Shown: positions 26,124 to 35,993, numbered from the stretch's first letter. The stretch: 36,554 nucleotides of DNA from Gammaproteobacteria bacterium (GCA_009937065.1 JAACDF010000061.1:1-36554), one strand, 5' to 3'. Numbers and translations are program-made. The notes: generated by a model from the letters alone, not told the origin.

Positions 26124-26771
26124 TTACAGCCAATAGGTGGTTTTGGTCATGACCTGGCTAGTGGTGCGCATCACACGCTTAATAGGGTCAGAGAATTCTT
26201 CGCCACCCTGTTCCAATGCATGGGCACCATGCCGCTCCTCCTCGGCCAGCATTTGCTGAAGCACCAGTTGTGACTTGCGGTCATCGGCTGGGAGTTTTTG
26301 CAGGTGCTCCTTGAGGTGCAATGCCACACCTTCCTCTGTAGCGTGAACAAAGCCAAGGCTCACCTTGTCACCGATGGCGCCGGTGAGGGCTCCTAAAGCA
26401 TAGGAGCTAGCGAAAAAGAGCGGGTTGAGTCGGCTGGTATGAGAGCCTAGCTCGGCAATGCGCGCTTCACACCAATCGAGATGATCTTTCTCTTCCTGCG
26501 CGGCCTCAAGCAGCGCAGTACGTGTCTCCTCTGACTTTGCGACCAGCGCCTGTCCACGATAAAGCGCCTGGGCGCAGACCTCTCCGGTATGGTTAATGCG
26601 CATTAAACCGCCAGCATGCTTTCGCTCTGATTCTGTTAGCTCGGCCTCAGTGTGCTCTGCAGCAGGTGATGGACGCTCGCCAGCCATGGCATTGGTGCCA
26701 TGACTCAACTCTCGCATGGCAGTGTCGAGTGTTGAAATGAGGCGATCGAGGTTGCTGAGACGTCGTTGCAT
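26124..26771 (-). CDS. coq7: Demethoxyubiquinone hydroxylase Coq7
   Basis: Coq7 is the di-iron monooxygenase that hydroxylates 2-octaprenyl-3-methyl-6-methoxy-1,4-benzoquinol, the penultimate step to ubiquinone. Four-helix-bundle iron ligands are seen in INHTGEVCAQALYRGQ (Glu), AAQEEKDHLDWCE (Glu, His), HATEEGVA (Glu) and LAEEERHGAHALEQGG (Glu, His). It is 215 residues, starting MQRRLSNLDRLI. Coq7 replaces the UbiF of enterics in Pseudomonas-like bacteria. It lies 30 nt downstream of purD on the same strand and could be cotranscribed with purH-purD. Confidence 0.96.
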   Translation of the reverse strand: MQRRLSNLDRLISTLDTAMRELSHGTNAMAGERPSPAAEHTEAELTESERKHAGGLMRINHTGEVCAQALYRGQALVAKSEETRTALLEAAQEEKDHLDWCEARIAELGSHTSRLNPLFFASSYALGALTGAIGDKVSLGFVHATEEGVALHLKEHLQKLPADDRKSQLVLQQMLAEEERHGAHALEQGGEEFSDPIKRVMRTTSQVMTKTTYWL

Positions 26772-26801
26772 GGTGGTAACCGTAAGATGTATTTATACAG
26801 G

Positions 26802-28076
26802 TTAACGCTGTAGGGCACGCCAACCAATATCTGACCGGTATTTCATGCCCTCCCAGCTGATATCAGTGACAGTTTTGTAGGCGAGCTCGGCAGCGGCAGC
26901 GAGTGTTTCTGCTTTTGCTGTTACACAAAGCACGCGACCTCCGGCTGTTAGTGTATCGCCCCCTTCTTCACGCGTGCCCGCGTGAAATACCTTGCTCGAC
27001 GGGCGCGATACGTCTAACCCTGCAATGGCAAGTCCCGTAGGACTGGAGCTTGGATAGTGCTCTGAAGCCAGAACAACGCCAATCGTCGCTTCGTCACTCC
27101 ACATGGCCTTTTCCATTGCAAGTCGACCCTCGCATGCGGCGAGGCAGTGCTCGGTAAGATCCGAGTCGAGGCGCATCATGATGGGCTGGGTTTCAGGGTC
27201 GCCAAAACGACAATTGAACTCGATGACTGTTGGTGCGCCACTGCTATCAATCATGAGGCCTGCGTACAGAAATCCACGATAGCGATTGCCATCGTTGAGC
27301 ATGCCGTGAACTGTGGGATAAATGATGTCATTCATCACACGCTCATGGATGTCAGGCGTTACTACCGGCGCAGGCGAATATGCGCCCATGCCGCCGGTAT
27401 TAGGGCCAGTGTCACCCTCGCCAACCCGTTTGTGGTCTTGTGACGTTGCCATCGTCAGTACGTCCGTACCGTCTACCATGACAATAAAACTCGCTTCCTC
27501 GCCATCCAAAAACTCTTCAATAACGACTCGCGCACCTGCGTCACCAAATGCGTTACCCGATAGCATATCGCGGGCCGCTTCTTCCGCTTGTTCAACACTG
27601 AAGGCAACGATCACGCCTTTCCCCGCTGCCAAGCCATCGGCCTTTACCACAATGGGGGCGCCCTGAGCACGAATGTAGCGGCAGGCGGCATCGGCATCCG
27701 TAAATGTCTCGTAAGCGCCCGTCGGAATTTGATGTCGAGCAAGAAAGTCTTTGGTAAAGGCTTTCGAGCCCTCGAGTTGGGCGGCAGCAGCGGTTGGTCC
27801 GAAGCAGGCTAATTGCTCTAAAGCGAAGTGATCAACAATGCCGTCGACAAGGGGTGCTTCTGGGCCAACGACTGTCAATCCGCAACTGTTTTCCCTCGCA
27901 AAACTCGCCAGAGCATCAAAGTCTGATGGACTGATATCAACATTTTGGCACTTCCTCTCGTGGGCCGTGCCTGCATTACCCGGTGCTACAAAAACAGTAT
28001 CAACTGATTTCGATTGCGCCAGCTTCCATGCAAGCGCGTGCTCGCGACCACCACTACCAATCATCAATACGTTCAT
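26802..28076 (-). CDS. purD: Phosphoribosylamine-glycine ligase
   Basis: PurD makes glycinamide ribonucleotide from phosphoribosylamine, glycine and ATP, the second step of purine synthesis. The ATP-grasp motifs are MNVLMIGSGGREHALAWKL at the N-terminus, VVKADGLAAGKGVIVA, GDTGPNTGGMGAYSPAPVV and VIEFNCRFGDPETQ. The frame opens at 28142 inside purH; ATG 28076 gives the conserved N-terminus and 424 residues, starting 1 nt after the purH stop. Tight spacing implies cotranscription with purH. Confidence 0.97.
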   Translation of the reverse strand: MNVLMIGSGGREHALAWKLAQSKSVDTVFVAPGNAGTAHERKCQNVDISPSDFDALASFARENSCGLTVVGPEAPLVDGIVDHFALEQLACFGPTAAAAQLEGSKAFTKDFLARHQIPTGAYETFTDADAACRYIRAQGAPIVVKADGLAAGKGVIVAFSVEQAEEAARDMLSGNAFGDAGARVVIEEFLDGEEASFIVMVDGTDVLTMATSQDHKRVGEGDTGPNTGGMGAYSPAPVVTPDIHERVMNDIIYPTVHGMLNDGNRYRGFLYAGLMIDSSGAPTVIEFNCRFGDPETQPIMMRLDSDLTEHCLAACEGRLAMEKAMWSDEATIGVVLASEHYPSSSPTGLAIAGLDVSRPSSKVFHAGTREEGGDTLTAGGRVLCVTAKAETLAAAAELAYKTVTDISWEGMKYRSDIGWRALQR

Positions 28077-28077
28077 A

Positions 28078-29652
28078 TCAGTGCCTAAAATGGCGAATGC
28101 CAGTGAATACCATAGCAATGCCAGCTTCATTGGCAGCAGCAATCACCTCGTCATCCCGAATCGACCCGCCTGGCTGAATAACGGCACGGATGCCTCGTTC
28201 TGCAGCGCTATCAATTCCATCCCTGAACGGGAAAAACGCGTCTGAGGCCATGACAGCGCCAGCCACTTCGAGGCCAGCATGCTCGGCCTTGATGGCAGCA
28301 ATGCGCGCTGAGTTAACCCGCGACATTTGACCAGCACCGACACCAATTGTGCGCTCGCTCGAGGCGTAGATAATGGCATTTGATTTCACAAATTTAGCGA
28401 CTCGCCACGCGAACAATAGGTCTTTGAGCTCTTGTTCGGTCGGGGCGCGCTCAGAAACAACCCTAAGGTCTTCGGCTGAGAGAACGTGATCGTCACGGTC
28501 TTGGATAAGTAGCCCGCCGTTCACTTTTTTAAGATCCCAGGTCGCCGAGCGATCGCCCCAATACCCCGTCGACATCACCCGAACGTTGGGTTTGCTGCTC
28601 GCTGCTGTCAGCGCACTTTCTGCGATTGCAGGTGCTGTAATGACTTCGACAAACTGCGAGTCAATTATGTTGGTGAGGGTTTCCGCATCGAGCTCTCTGT
28701 TAAAGGCAATGATGCCGCCGAAGGCAGATTCGGTATCGGTCTCAAAGGCCTTTCGATAGGCTTCCAATAAGGTGGATGCGACAGCAACACCACAGGGGTT
28801 GGCGTGTTTAACAATGACGCAGGCGGGTTCATTAAATGACTTAACGCATTCTATAGCTGCATCCGCATCGGCCACATTGTTGTAACTCAGAGGCTTTCCC
28901 TGGTGAAGCGTGGCTGTGCCGACGCCGGCTTCGGTTACGTTTCGATCGATGTAAAACGCTGCATTTTGATGCGGGTTTTCACCGTAGCGCATGACTGAGT
29001 TTCGGTGGAACTGGAAGTTAGCAGTGCGTGGAAAGGCACTCGGCTCTTCAGTATCAACGAGTGTGCCTAAATAATTCGCAATCGCACCGTCATAGCCTGC
29101 AGTGTGTTCAAAGGCCTTCACAGCTAGATCGAATCGAAGCGCATCGGTCGTGCCACCACTCGATATAATTTCCGACAGCACGCGATCAAAGTCGTTGTTA
29201 TCGACGACGATGGTAACGTCTCGATGGTTTTTGGCTGCTGCACGAACCATGGTTGGGCCGCCGATATCAATGTTCTCGATGGCATCTTCTAGCAAGCAAT
29301 CTGGATTGGCGATGGTAGACTCGAAAGGGTAAAGATTGACCACGACTAGGTCGATGCGGTCGATTGCATTGTCAGACATGACGGTGTCATCGGTTCCTCT
29401 ACGGCCCAAAATGCCGCCATGGATTTTGGGGTGCAGTGTCTTAACACGGCCATCCATCATCTCAGGAAAGCCCGTATGGTCAGACACCTCAGTGACAGGT
29501 ACGCCTTCAGATAGTAAGAGGCGGCAAGTACCTCCAGTCGAGAGAATCCTTACGCCCTGTGCAGCGAGGGCTTGGGCGAAGGGCACAACGCCCGTTTTGT
29601 CAGAAACGCTGATCAAAGCGCTATTTATGGGGGCGACTCTCGCCTCGGTCAT
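28078..29652 (-). CDS. purH: Bifunctional AICAR transformylase / IMP cyclohydrolase
   Basis: PurH carries out the last two steps to IMP. The N-terminal IMP cyclohydrolase domain begins [19 protein letters not shown] with LSTGGT and [14 protein letters not shown]-like [16 protein letters not shown]. The C-terminal transformylase part has [16 protein letters not shown] and ends [14 protein letters not shown], the usual terminus. At 524 residues it has normal length. AGAGGT upstream of ATG 29652 is a good ribosome site. A degenerate 16-bp repeat lies just upstream, between fis and this start. Confidence 0.98.
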   Translation of the reverse strand: MTEARVAPINSALISVSDKTGVVPFAQALAAQGVRILSTGGTCRLLLSEGVPVTEVSDHTGFPEMMDGRVKTLHPKIHGGILGRRGTDDTVMSDNAIDRIDLVVVNLYPFESTIANPDCLLEDAIENIDIGGPTMVRAAAKNHRDVTIVVDNNDFDRVLSEIISSGGTTDALRFDLAVKAFEHTAGYDGAIANYLGTLVDTEEPSAFPRTANFQFHRNSVMRYGENPHQNAAFYIDRNVTEAGVGTATLHQGKPLSYNNVADADAAIECVKSFNEPACVIVKHANPCGVAVASTLLEAYRKAFETDTESAFGGIIAFNRELDAETLTNIIDSQFVEVITAPAIAESALTAASSKPNVRVMSTGYWGDRSATWDLKKVNGGLLIQDRDDHVLSAEDLRVVSERAPTEQELKDLLFAWRVAKFVKSNAIIYASSERTIGVGAGQMSRVNSARIAAIKAEHAGLEVAGAVMASDAFFPFRDGIDSAAERGIRAVIQPGGSIRDDEVIAAANEAGIAMVFTGIRHFRH

Positions 29653-29675
29653 GTGAATACCTCTGGGTTTTTAAG

Positions 29676-29722
29676 GCTCGTGGTTGTAAAAGCTAGCGGT
29701 TACAAAGGCTAGGCTATAAAAG
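29676..29722. repeat. Degenerate 16-bp tandem repeat, about three units
   Basis: Units are GCTCGTGGTTGTAAAA (29676-29691), GCTAGCGGTTACAAAG (29692-29707) and GCTAGGCTATAAAAG (29708-29722). They resemble the GCTCGTTGTAAAAAG units at 2585-2695. The last unit overlaps the fis stop codon; the first lies 23 bp before the purH start. No hairpin-plus-T-run terminator was seen in this spacer. Confidence 0.6.
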
Positions 29723-29956
29723 ATCGTATTGGCGCAGTTTCTTTCGCAGTGTGCCTCGGTTGAGTCCAAGCATGGTCGCCGCGCGACTCTGATTATTGGC
29801 AGTGTATTCCATCACTACGCGCAAAAGTGGCTCTTCGACCTCCGCCAGGACCAGGTTATAGAATTCAATGGTTTCTTCGCCGTCCAACGTCTCAATAAAC
29901 TGCCGAATTGCATCCTCGGCAGCCGTTTTAAGGGCGCCTTTCGTGTTGCTTGTCAC
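29714..29956 (-). CDS. fis: DNA-binding protein Fis
   Basis: Fis is a nucleoid protein that bends DNA and activates rRNA and many growth genes. The C-terminal helix-turn-helix is nearly invariant: NNQSRAATMLGLNRGTLRKK, ending LRQYDLL. The central helix EFYNLVLAEVEEPLL is also typical. At 80 residues it is shorter than E. coli Fis (98), with a reduced N-terminal arm. Its start overlaps the dusB stop by 4 nt, the standard dusB-fis operon of gammaproteobacteria. Confidence 0.97.
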   Translation of the reverse strand: MTSNTKGALKTAAEDAIRQFIETLDGEETIEFYNLVLAEVEEPLLRVVMEYTANNQSRAATMLGLNRGTLRKKLRQYDLL

Positions 29957-30993
29957 GCTGCCATTCTCCCTACTGATCCCTGGTGAGCGCTCTTCATCAA
30001 ATCGATAATCCTGGCGTGCTGCGAATCGAGGAATTCTTCCTGTGCAGAGGCGCAGTCAAGGCTGTTGAAGACTCGCTTGATTGCAAGATACGCCTCACCC
30101 AATTCGGCTTCAAAAAACCATCCAGCGTGCTTTCGGGCGATTTTATATCCCATGACATCGCCATGGAATATCTGAACTTGCTGTAGATGAGTGCGCATGA
30201 TGCCATAGCGCTCCTCCAAGGATGGTGTGCTTTTATCCCCGCAGCGCAACGCCCTGGCAATTGTGCCGGGAAGCCAGAGTCGCCCCTGAGCTGCTCTACC
30301 AATCATGATGCCTTGAGCTCCTGTGAAGTCCAATACCTGCGCTGCCTTCTCAGCGGAAGCGATATCGCCGTTAGCAATCACTGGGATGGTCACCGCTGAG
30401 ACAATTTGACGCAATGTCGTGTACTCCGCTGCCCCATTAAATTTGTCGGCACGCGTTCGCCCATGTACGGTCAGCATTGAAATGCCACATGCCTCGGCGA
30501 TCCTGGCAATCTCAACTCCGTTTCGCTGATCTCGTGACACGCCCGTACGAATCTTTAGGGTTACCGGAACCGATACTGCTTCAGTAACCGCAGTTAATAG
30601 GGTCTCGACAAGAACTGGGTCTGCGAGTAGCGCAGAACCTGCTGCCTTTTTACACACCTTTTTGGCGGGGCAGCCCATGTTGATATCGATGACCTGTGCA
30701 CCCCGTGCCACGTTGTAGCGCGCCGCCGCGGCAAGTACGACCGGATCGTTGCCTACGAGTTGAATCATTCGGAGCCCGGCCTCATCGCTGTGCCGGGCAC
30801 GCAATGTGGATTTACGGGATTCGCACAACGACAAGTCAGAGGCCATCATCTCTCCCACCGCGACATCTGCGCCATATGTAACCGCAAGCTGACGCGTGGG
30901 CAGGTCCGTCACGCCGGCCATTGGCGCTAGGAATACTGGAGTCTCGCTTGAGAATGGGCCGAGCTGCATGGGTAAGAAACTATGTGATGACAA
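29953..30993 (-). CDS. dusB: tRNA-dihydrouridine synthase B
   Basis: DusB reduces a uridine of the tRNA D-loop using FMN and NADPH. Visible are PVFLAPMAGVTDLPTRQLA near the N-terminus, the catalytic-Cys region IDINMGCPAKKVCKKAAGSA, LTVHGRTRADKFNG and PVIANGDIASAEKAAQVL for FMN phosphate binding. The start is ATG 30993; an ATG at 30969 (MQLGPFSSETP) would also fit. It is first in the dusB-fis pair, and its promoter lies in the 222-bp region shared with aroQ. Confidence 0.97.
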   Translation of the reverse strand: MSSHSFLPMQLGPFSSETPVFLAPMAGVTDLPTRQLAVTYGADVAVGEMMASDLSLCESRKSTLRARHSDEAGLRMIQLVGNDPVVLAAAARYNVARGAQVIDINMGCPAKKVCKKAAGSALLADPVLVETLLTAVTEAVSVPVTLKIRTGVSRDQRNGVEIARIAEACGISMLTVHGRTRADKFNGAAEYTTLRQIVSAVTIPVIANGDIASAEKAAQVLDFTGAQGIMIGRAAQGRLWLPGTIARALRCGDKSTPSLEERYGIMRTHLQQVQIFHGDVMGYKIARKHAGWFFEAELGEAYLAIKRVFNSLDCASAQEEFLDSQHARIIDLMKSAHQGSVGRMAA

Positions 30994-31152
30994 GCGCGTA
31001 GTTTAAAGAAGCGCTGGCCACTCTTGAAGTCTATTGATTGCGCAGTTTCTCGCTGCGCGGTTTGGAAGCCGCTCCAGTTTTCGGTAATCACGTTTAAAAG
31101 TGGCTATCTTCGGTAAAACAGCACAGATTGGTCGTCTTTTTTCAAAAACAGT

Positions 31153-31202
31153 AGACAGCGCAGGGGTGCTGGTGGAGACTCCGCCGTCTGTCTTATTTTT
31201 TT
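31153..31202 (+). terminator. Attenuator- or terminator-like structure before aroQ
   Basis: AGACAG (31153-31158) can pair with CTGTCT (31188-31193), enclosing an inner hairpin, GGTGGA-GAC-TCCGCC (31171-31185). Seven T residues follow at 31196-31202. The structure ends only 13 nt before the aroQ start at 31216. It could terminate transcripts upstream of aroQ or act as an attenuator; it could also be chance. Confidence 0.35.
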
Positions 31203-31215
31203 GAATGGTTTGCGC

Positions 31216-31653
31216 ATGGCTGACGTTTTGGTGATACACGGCCCCAACCTGAACCTTTTGGGAACTCGCGAGCCCGATGTTTATGGCTCGGAGGATTTGG
31301 CTTCCATCAATGCGCGTCTCGCGGCATTGGCTGCAGCGGCAGGTCGATCGCTTGACAGCTTTCAGAGCAATTCAGAGTCTGACCTGATTGAGAGGGTGCA
31401 TTTGGCGCGGACAGAGCAGACTCAGGCTATCATCATCAACCCCGCTGGGCTGACACACACTAGCGTCTCGCTGCGTGATGCAATCGCAGGCGTGGACATC
31501 CCCTTTGTTGAGGTTCACTTGTCAAACGTCTATGCACGTGAGCCCTTCAGACACCTTAGCTTCTTTTCAGATTTGGCCATTGGCGTCATCTCTGGTTTTG
31601 GAAGCGCCGGTTATGACTACGCATTACAGTTTTTATTGAACCGAAATCACTGA
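31216..31653 (+). CDS. aroQ: Type II 3-dehydroquinate dehydratase
   Basis: AroQ dehydrates 3-dehydroquinate in the shikimate pathway. The 145-residue protein shows the type II active-site loop [17 protein letters not shown] with Arg18 and Tyr23, then [33 protein letters not shown] and [15 protein letters not shown]. The frame extends to a TTG at 31201, but ATG 31216 ([11 protein letters not shown]) fits. It leads the aroQ-accB-accC-prmA series, with 35 nt to accB, the same order as in Pseudomonas. Confidence 0.97.
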   Translation: MADVLVIHGPNLNLLGTREPDVYGSEDLASINARLAALAAAAGRSLDSFQSNSESDLIERVHLARTEQTQAIIINPAGLTHTSVSLRDAIAGVDIPFVEVHLSNVYAREPFRHLSFFSDLAIGVISGFGSAGYDYALQFLLNRNH

Positions 31654-31688
31654 AATGAGTAATAACAAGAGACTGTCGAGGTGACCTT

Positions 31689-32135
31689 ATGGATATTCGT
31701 AAAGTAAAAAAATTAATCGAGCTCCTGGAAGCGTCCAGCGTAGACGAAATTGAGATTAAAGAAGGTGAGGAGTCGGTCAGAATTAGCCGCAATACAGGGG
31801 CCCCGATCGCTATGGCGGCGCCTGTTGCAGCACCTGCCATGCCAGCGCCTGCAGCGCTCGCTCCGGCGCCTGTTACACCTGAGGCTGCGGCTCCCAGCGC
31901 GGCTAATGCGGTGAAATCGCCAATGGTAGGTACTTTCTATCGCTCGCCAAGCCCCGATGCGGCACCGTTCGTTGAGGTTGGCCAAAACGTTCGTGTGGGT
32001 GACGTACTCTGCATTGTCGAGGCGATGAAGATGATGAATCAGATCGAAGCGGACCGCGCAGGGACCGTCACCGCGGTGCATGCTGAAAACGGTGACCCCG
32101 TAGAATTTGATCAGCCACTCATTACCGTTGAATAA
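31689..32135 (+). CDS. accB: Biotin carboxyl carrier protein of acetyl-CoA carboxylase
   Basis: AccB carries biotin between the AccC carboxylase and the AccAD transferase in the first step of fatty acid synthesis. The N-terminal [20 protein letters not shown] segment, an Ala/Pro-rich flexible linker (about residues 38-70) and the biotinyl domain with EAMKM (Lys114 biotinylated) are all present. GAGGTGA lies before the ATG. At 148 residues it is close to E. coli AccB (156). It is followed 30 nt later by accC. Confidence 0.98.
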   Translation: MDIRKVKKLIELLEASSVDEIEIKEGEESVRISRNTGAPIAMAAPVAAPAMPAPAALAPAPVTPEAAAPSAANAVKSPMVGTFYRSPSPDAAPFVEVGQNVRVGDVLCIVEAMKMMNQIEADRAGTVTAVHAENGDPVEFDQPLITVE

Positions 32136-32165
32136 ACGCTCGCATCTCGTCTAAGGATTAACGCC

Positions 32166-33512
32166 ATGTTGGAAAAGGTACTCATTGCGAACCGCGGTGA
32201 GATCGCGTTGCGAATCTTGCGAGCCTGTCGTGAGTTAGATATCCCTACGGTTGCGGTGCACTCGACTGCCGACAGCAGTTTGAAGCACGTGCGACTCGCT
32301 GATGAGGCGGTCTGCATTGGACCTCCCCCGTCCACGCAAAGCTACTTACAAGCGCACGCCATTCTCACTGCGGCAGAGGTCACTGGAGCGGACGGCATTC
32401 ACCCGGGCTATGGCTTCTTATCCGAGAATGCTGATTTTGCTGAGCAAGTAGAGCGCAGCGGATTCAAATTTATTGGCCCGCGATCAGAGACCATACGATT
32501 GATGGGCGACAAGGTATCGGCTAAGCATCAGATGCGTAAGTCAGGTGTTCCTACGGTACCTGGATCTGACGGCGCCTTACCCGATGATCCCGACGAGGTT
32601 TTGCGAATTGCGCGTGACATCGGTTATCCAGTAATCGTAAAGGCGGCGGCTGGTGGTGGTGGCCGCGGCATGCGGGTGGTGCATAACGAAGAGGTTCTCC
32701 TGTCATCAATCGAAGTAACCCAGTCCGAAGCGGCAGCGGCTTTCGGTTCGCCCGTGGTTTATATGGAGAAGTTTCTTCAACGGCCTCGCCACGTTGAGAT
32801 CCAAGTGCTGGCTGACGGGCAGGGAAATGCAGTTCATCTGGGCGATCGCGATTGTTCATTGCAACGTCGCCACCAAAAGATTATCGAGGAGGCACCAGCA
32901 CCCGGCATTCCCGATGATGTTCGCGAAGAGGTTGGTGCCGCCTGTGTTCAGGCCTGCATCGATATTGGCTATACCGGCGCAGGAACGTTTGAGTTTCTCT
33001 ACGAGGACGGTCGGTTTTTCTTCATCGAGATGAATACCCGGGTACAGGTCGAGCATCCGGTGACCGAAATGATTACCGGTATTGATATCGTTAAGGAGCA
33101 GTTGCTGATCGCGGGTGGTCAGCCACTATCGATTAAGCAAAGCGATATTAACTTCAAAGGACATTCGATTGAATGCCGTATTAATGCCGAGGATCCGCGA
33201 ACCTTTATGCCGTCACCCGGCACGATCAAAACCTTTCACGCGCCTGGTGGACATGGGGTTCGGGTCGATTCACACATCTATAGCGGTTATGCAGTACCAC
33301 CGCATTACGACAGTTTGATTGGCAAGCTGATAACCCACGGCGATTCACGAGATATTGCGTTAAAGAAAATGCGTCAGGCACTTGATGAATTTGTCGTCGA
33401 GGGCATTAGAACCAATGCCGCACTTCACCGCGAGTTGGTGGTCGACTCATCCTTTGTTGCTGGCGGTGTCAGCATTCACTACCTCGAGAGTAAGCTGGAA
33501 CATGAGCATTGA
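32166..33512 (+). CDS. accC: Biotin carboxylase subunit of acetyl-CoA carboxylase
   Basis: AccC carboxylates the biotin on AccB using ATP and bicarbonate. It starts [20 protein letters not shown], has the glycine-rich ATP lid [34 protein letters not shown], and the catalytic [20 protein letters not shown]. At 448 residues it is full length. AAGGA precedes ATG 32166. Its stop overlaps the TTG start of prmA (TTGA). Confidence 0.98.
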   Translation: MLEKVLIANRGEIALRILRACRELDIPTVAVHSTADSSLKHVRLADEAVCIGPPPSTQSYLQAHAILTAAEVTGADGIHPGYGFLSENADFAEQVERSGFKFIGPRSETIRLMGDKVSAKHQMRKSGVPTVPGSDGALPDDPDEVLRIARDIGYPVIVKAAAGGGGRGMRVVHNEEVLLSSIEVTQSEAAAAFGSPVVYMEKFLQRPRHVEIQVLADGQGNAVHLGDRDCSLQRRHQKIIEEAPAPGIPDDVREEVGAACVQACIDIGYTGAGTFEFLYEDGRFFFIEMNTRVQVEHPVTEMITGIDIVKEQLLIAGGQPLSIKQSDINFKGHSIECRINAEDPRTFMPSPGTIKTFHAPGGHGVRVDSHIYSGYAVPPHYDSLIGKLITHGDSRDIALKKMRQALDEFVVEGIRTNAALHRELVVDSSFVAGGVSIHYLESKLEHEH

Positions 33513-34408
33513 GCTCTACTGACTGGCAAGAGTGGGTCGTTGAGACCTATTCGGAACTGGTCGAACCACTCGAAGAATGGCTATTTGAGCAAGGCGCATT
33601 GGCGGTGTCTCTCGAGGATAATGCCGACGAACCTCTGCTCGAACCGGGCCCTGGTGAGACACCACTTTGGCAAAACGTCAAAGTAACCGCGCTATTTGCA
33701 GGATCAGTGAGCCTGGCGTCCATTAAACAGACACTGCCACTCTCATTACTCGCCGGTAATTCAAGAAATGACATCTCTACCCTCGAGGATCGAGACTGGG
33801 AACGTGTTTCGATGGATGACTTCACGCCCATTCAAATGGGTCCTCGACTCTGGATTTGTCCAAGCTGGTCATCGCCTCCAGATGATGCGCTGGTCACTGT
33901 TTCACTTGATCCTGGGTTGGCGTTTGGTACCGGGACACATGCAACCACAGCGATGTGCCTGAATGCGCTAGATGAGTTGATTGTAGGTAACGAACGCGTC
34001 ATCGATTTTGGCTGTGGGTCCGGTATTTTGGCCATTGCCGCGCTCAAGCTAGGAGCCCAATGCGCGCTTGGCGTCGATAATGATCCGCAGGCTGTATTTG
34101 CGAGTCGCGATAATGCACTGCGCAACGATATTGAGTCCGATAAATTCGTCGTAGTTATGCCGGACGATGACGCTGTCGGTGAATGGACCGGTGAAGCAAA
34201 CCTGATGGTCGCTAATATTCTGGCTGGTCCTTTGCTTGAACTTGCTGACCAGCTCATCAGCCTGACTGCGCCCGGCGGCATAATCTTGTTAACAGGTGTT
34301 CTGGAAGCGCAGGCGGCGCAACTCATCGCGCGCTACCAGCATGTAAACCTTAAACTGAATCAGCAACGCGATGGATGGGTTTTGCTCGAAGGTCAAAAAC
34401 CGAATTAA
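33509..34408 (+). CDS. prmA: Ribosomal protein L11 methyltransferase
   Basis: PrmA trimethylates ribosomal protein uL11. Family motifs are [11 protein letters not shown] in the N-terminal substrate domain, [17 protein letters not shown], the S-adenosylmethionine site [20 protein letters not shown] and [13 protein letters not shown]. The only plausible start is TTG 33509, overlapping the accC stop; no ATG is in frame until well into the conserved domain. At 299 residues the length is normal. The stop overlaps the convergent DUF2333 gene by 4 nt. Confidence 0.96.
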   Translation: MSSTDWQEWVVETYSELVEPLEEWLFEQGALAVSLEDNADEPLLEPGPGETPLWQNVKVTALFAGSVSLASIKQTLPLSLLAGNSRNDISTLEDRDWERVSMDDFTPIQMGPRLWICPSWSSPPDDALVTVSLDPGLAFGTGTHATTAMCLNALDELIVGNERVIDFGCGSGILAIAALKLGAQCALGVDNDPQAVFASRDNALRNDIESDKFVVVMPDDDAVGEWTGEANLMVANILAGPLLELADQLISLTAPGGIILLTGVLEAQAAQLIARYQHVNLKLNQQRDGWVLLEGQKPN

Positions 34409-35472
34409 CCCTGAGCCAGCAATTCTCTCAAGTCTATGAGTGCTGCGTTAGCCCTTGATAAATAGCTGGCCATTACCAGGGAGTGGTTTGCCCAGATACC
34501 GAAACCTGATCCGTTTAAAATCACTGGGCTCCAGACCGTCTGCTGGGTCGCTTCAAGCTCGCGAATGATTTGTCTGAGGCTGACTGTGGCATTTTTCTTT
34601 TCGAGCACCTCGGCAAAATCAACCTCGGCTGCTTTCAGAAAATGGATCAGCGCAAATGCGGCACCCCTTGACTCGTAATAAACGTCATCGATTTCATTCC
34701 AGGGGGTTTTGACAACCAGTTCCTGGCTCTCACGCGTTGATTGTGTCGCTGCCGCGTCGCCTGCCAGGTCGGTATTGATTCGTCGCTGGCCAACGCTGGC
34801 CGAGAGGCGCTGAGACAGGCTACCTAAGCGTTTTTCAACCATCGCTAGCCAGAAGCTGAGATTGTCAGCTCTTGCGTAGAACTGTGCCGAGTCTTCCCCG
34901 TTTTTGGGTAGGCGATCAAGATACGCCTGCAAATAGCGTCTGGCATCGCGGTATTCGGATTCGGTCGCCGGCAAGGCCCAACTCGAGTTTTGGAAATTAA
35001 TGCGTGGCTCGGCGAGCGTAAGATCGACGTCTTCCTGCGATTGTGATTGCGACCGACTGAGCACTTCCCTCAAGGCCCTCGCTAGGTCTCGAGATTGGAT
35101 CAAGGCCCCGTATTCCCAATTAGGCATGTTGTCTAGAAACGTGCCGGGTGGGGTAATGTCGTTGCTGATGTAGCCTCCATCTTTTTCTAACAGGAGGCGA
35201 GTGACCTCGAGAAGTGCAGCTGTGGTCGCCGCACCCGTGACCGACTGATCAGAGGACTTCAGATATTTTGCTCTATTCTCCACCACGTCAAAGGCATCTG
35301 GCGTCATGCTCCAATAAAAGCCAAGTCCTAGGGTGAGGGTCAGATAGGCCATCACTGTTGCAGTGACTGCGCGTCTACCGCCTTTGCTCTGCAAAAGGTT
35401 TAGTGAGTCTCGCGATGGGAGAAATCCCCGGATCCTTGTCAACGCTTGCGATAGCCGCTCGCTCAGTGTCAT
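34405..35472 (-). CDS. DUF2333 family inner-membrane protein
   Basis: This 355-residue protein has a short cytoplasmic N-terminus, a single membrane segment (about residues 35-56, TATVMAYLTLTLGLGFYWSM) and a large, mostly helical, presumably periplasmic domain. Segments such as DNMPNWEYGALIQSRDLARA, ADNLSFWLAMVEKRLGSLSQ and ESRGAAFALIHFLKA correspond to what I recall of DUF2333 (PF10095), a family of unknown function in Pseudomonas-like bacteria. AAGGAG precedes ATG 35472. It lies 34 nt after the PCuAC gene, suggesting an operon with it and the ScsB-like gene. No function is assigned. Confidence 0.8.
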   Translation of the reverse strand: MTLSERLSQALTRIRGFLPSRDSLNLLQSKGGRRAVTATVMAYLTLTLGLGFYWSMTPDAFDVVENRAKYLKSSDQSVTGAATTAALLEVTRLLLEKDGGYISNDITPPGTFLDNMPNWEYGALIQSRDLARALREVLSRSQSQSQEDVDLTLAEPRINFQNSSWALPATESEYRDARRYLQAYLDRLPKNGEDSAQFYARADNLSFWLAMVEKRLGSLSQRLSASVGQRRINTDLAGDAAATQSTRESQELVVKTPWNEIDDVYYESRGAAFALIHFLKAAEVDFAEVLEKKNATVSLRQIIRELEATQQTVWSPVILNGSGFGIWANHSLVMASYLSRANAALIDLRELLAQG

Positions 35473-35506
35473 GTGCTACGCCGCTCCTTACGCGGTGATG
35501 CCATTT

Positions 35507-35953
35507 TCAATGGTGGTGCGCTGCCACTCGGTGCCTCGCCACAGAGAACGCATTGCATTGGCGCTCATTGTTCTCCAGCTCGAGACAGATGTCGATGCTT
35601 TGGCCCCCAGTTAAAGGGCCTCGCAGCTTCATCAGCATGATGTGAAGACCGCCGGGTTTAAGAATGATTTGCTCACCGGGTTCAATGGCCAGTTTTGCTA
35701 CCGGCCGCATAGTTGACCGATCACGTTCGATGCGGGTCTCATGAAGTGAGGTGTGGCCCGCAGCGTCAGCGGATACGCCTACAACGGTGATGGGTATGTT
35801 GCCTCGGTTTTCGACTGATGCATAGCCAGCGGTCATCATTTTGCCCGGCGGTGTTGCACGCACCCAGGCATCCGAAATAACCAGAGCATCCGAGGCGCGC
35901 GAGGTGCTTGCCACCAACATTAATGTAAGAGTCACCAAGACGCGCAGAGTCAT
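35507..35953 (-). CDS. Periplasmic copper chaperone PCuAC
   Basis: PCuAC proteins bind Cu(I) in the periplasm and deliver it to cytochrome oxidase Cu centres. This one has a signal peptide (residues about 1-21, ending SRAS) and the exact family motif H71-x10-M82-x21-H104-x-M106. A short His-rich tail (HRVAAHHH) could add metal affinity. AAGGA upstream selects ATG 35953 (148 residues) over in-frame ATGs at 36010 and 35986, which lie in or beside the upstream gene. It is 40 nt after the ScsB-like gene, and copper with thiol chemistry fits assembly or protection of copper proteins. Confidence 0.93.
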   Translation of the reverse strand: MTLRVLVTLTLMLVASTSRASDALVISDAWVRATPPGKMMTAGYASVENRGNIPITVVGVSADAAGHTSLHETRIERDRSTMRPVAKLAIEPGEQIILKPGGLHIMLMKLRGPLTGGQSIDICLELENNERQCNAFSVARHRVAAHHH

Positions 35954-35993
35954 GGGTCGGTTTCCTTTTGCGATGACCGTTAACATTGGGTTG

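Noticed and set aside
33832-34326. 164-codon open frame antisense to prmA
   Set aside because: Serine- and alanine-rich shadow of the conserved PrmA methyltransferase domain.
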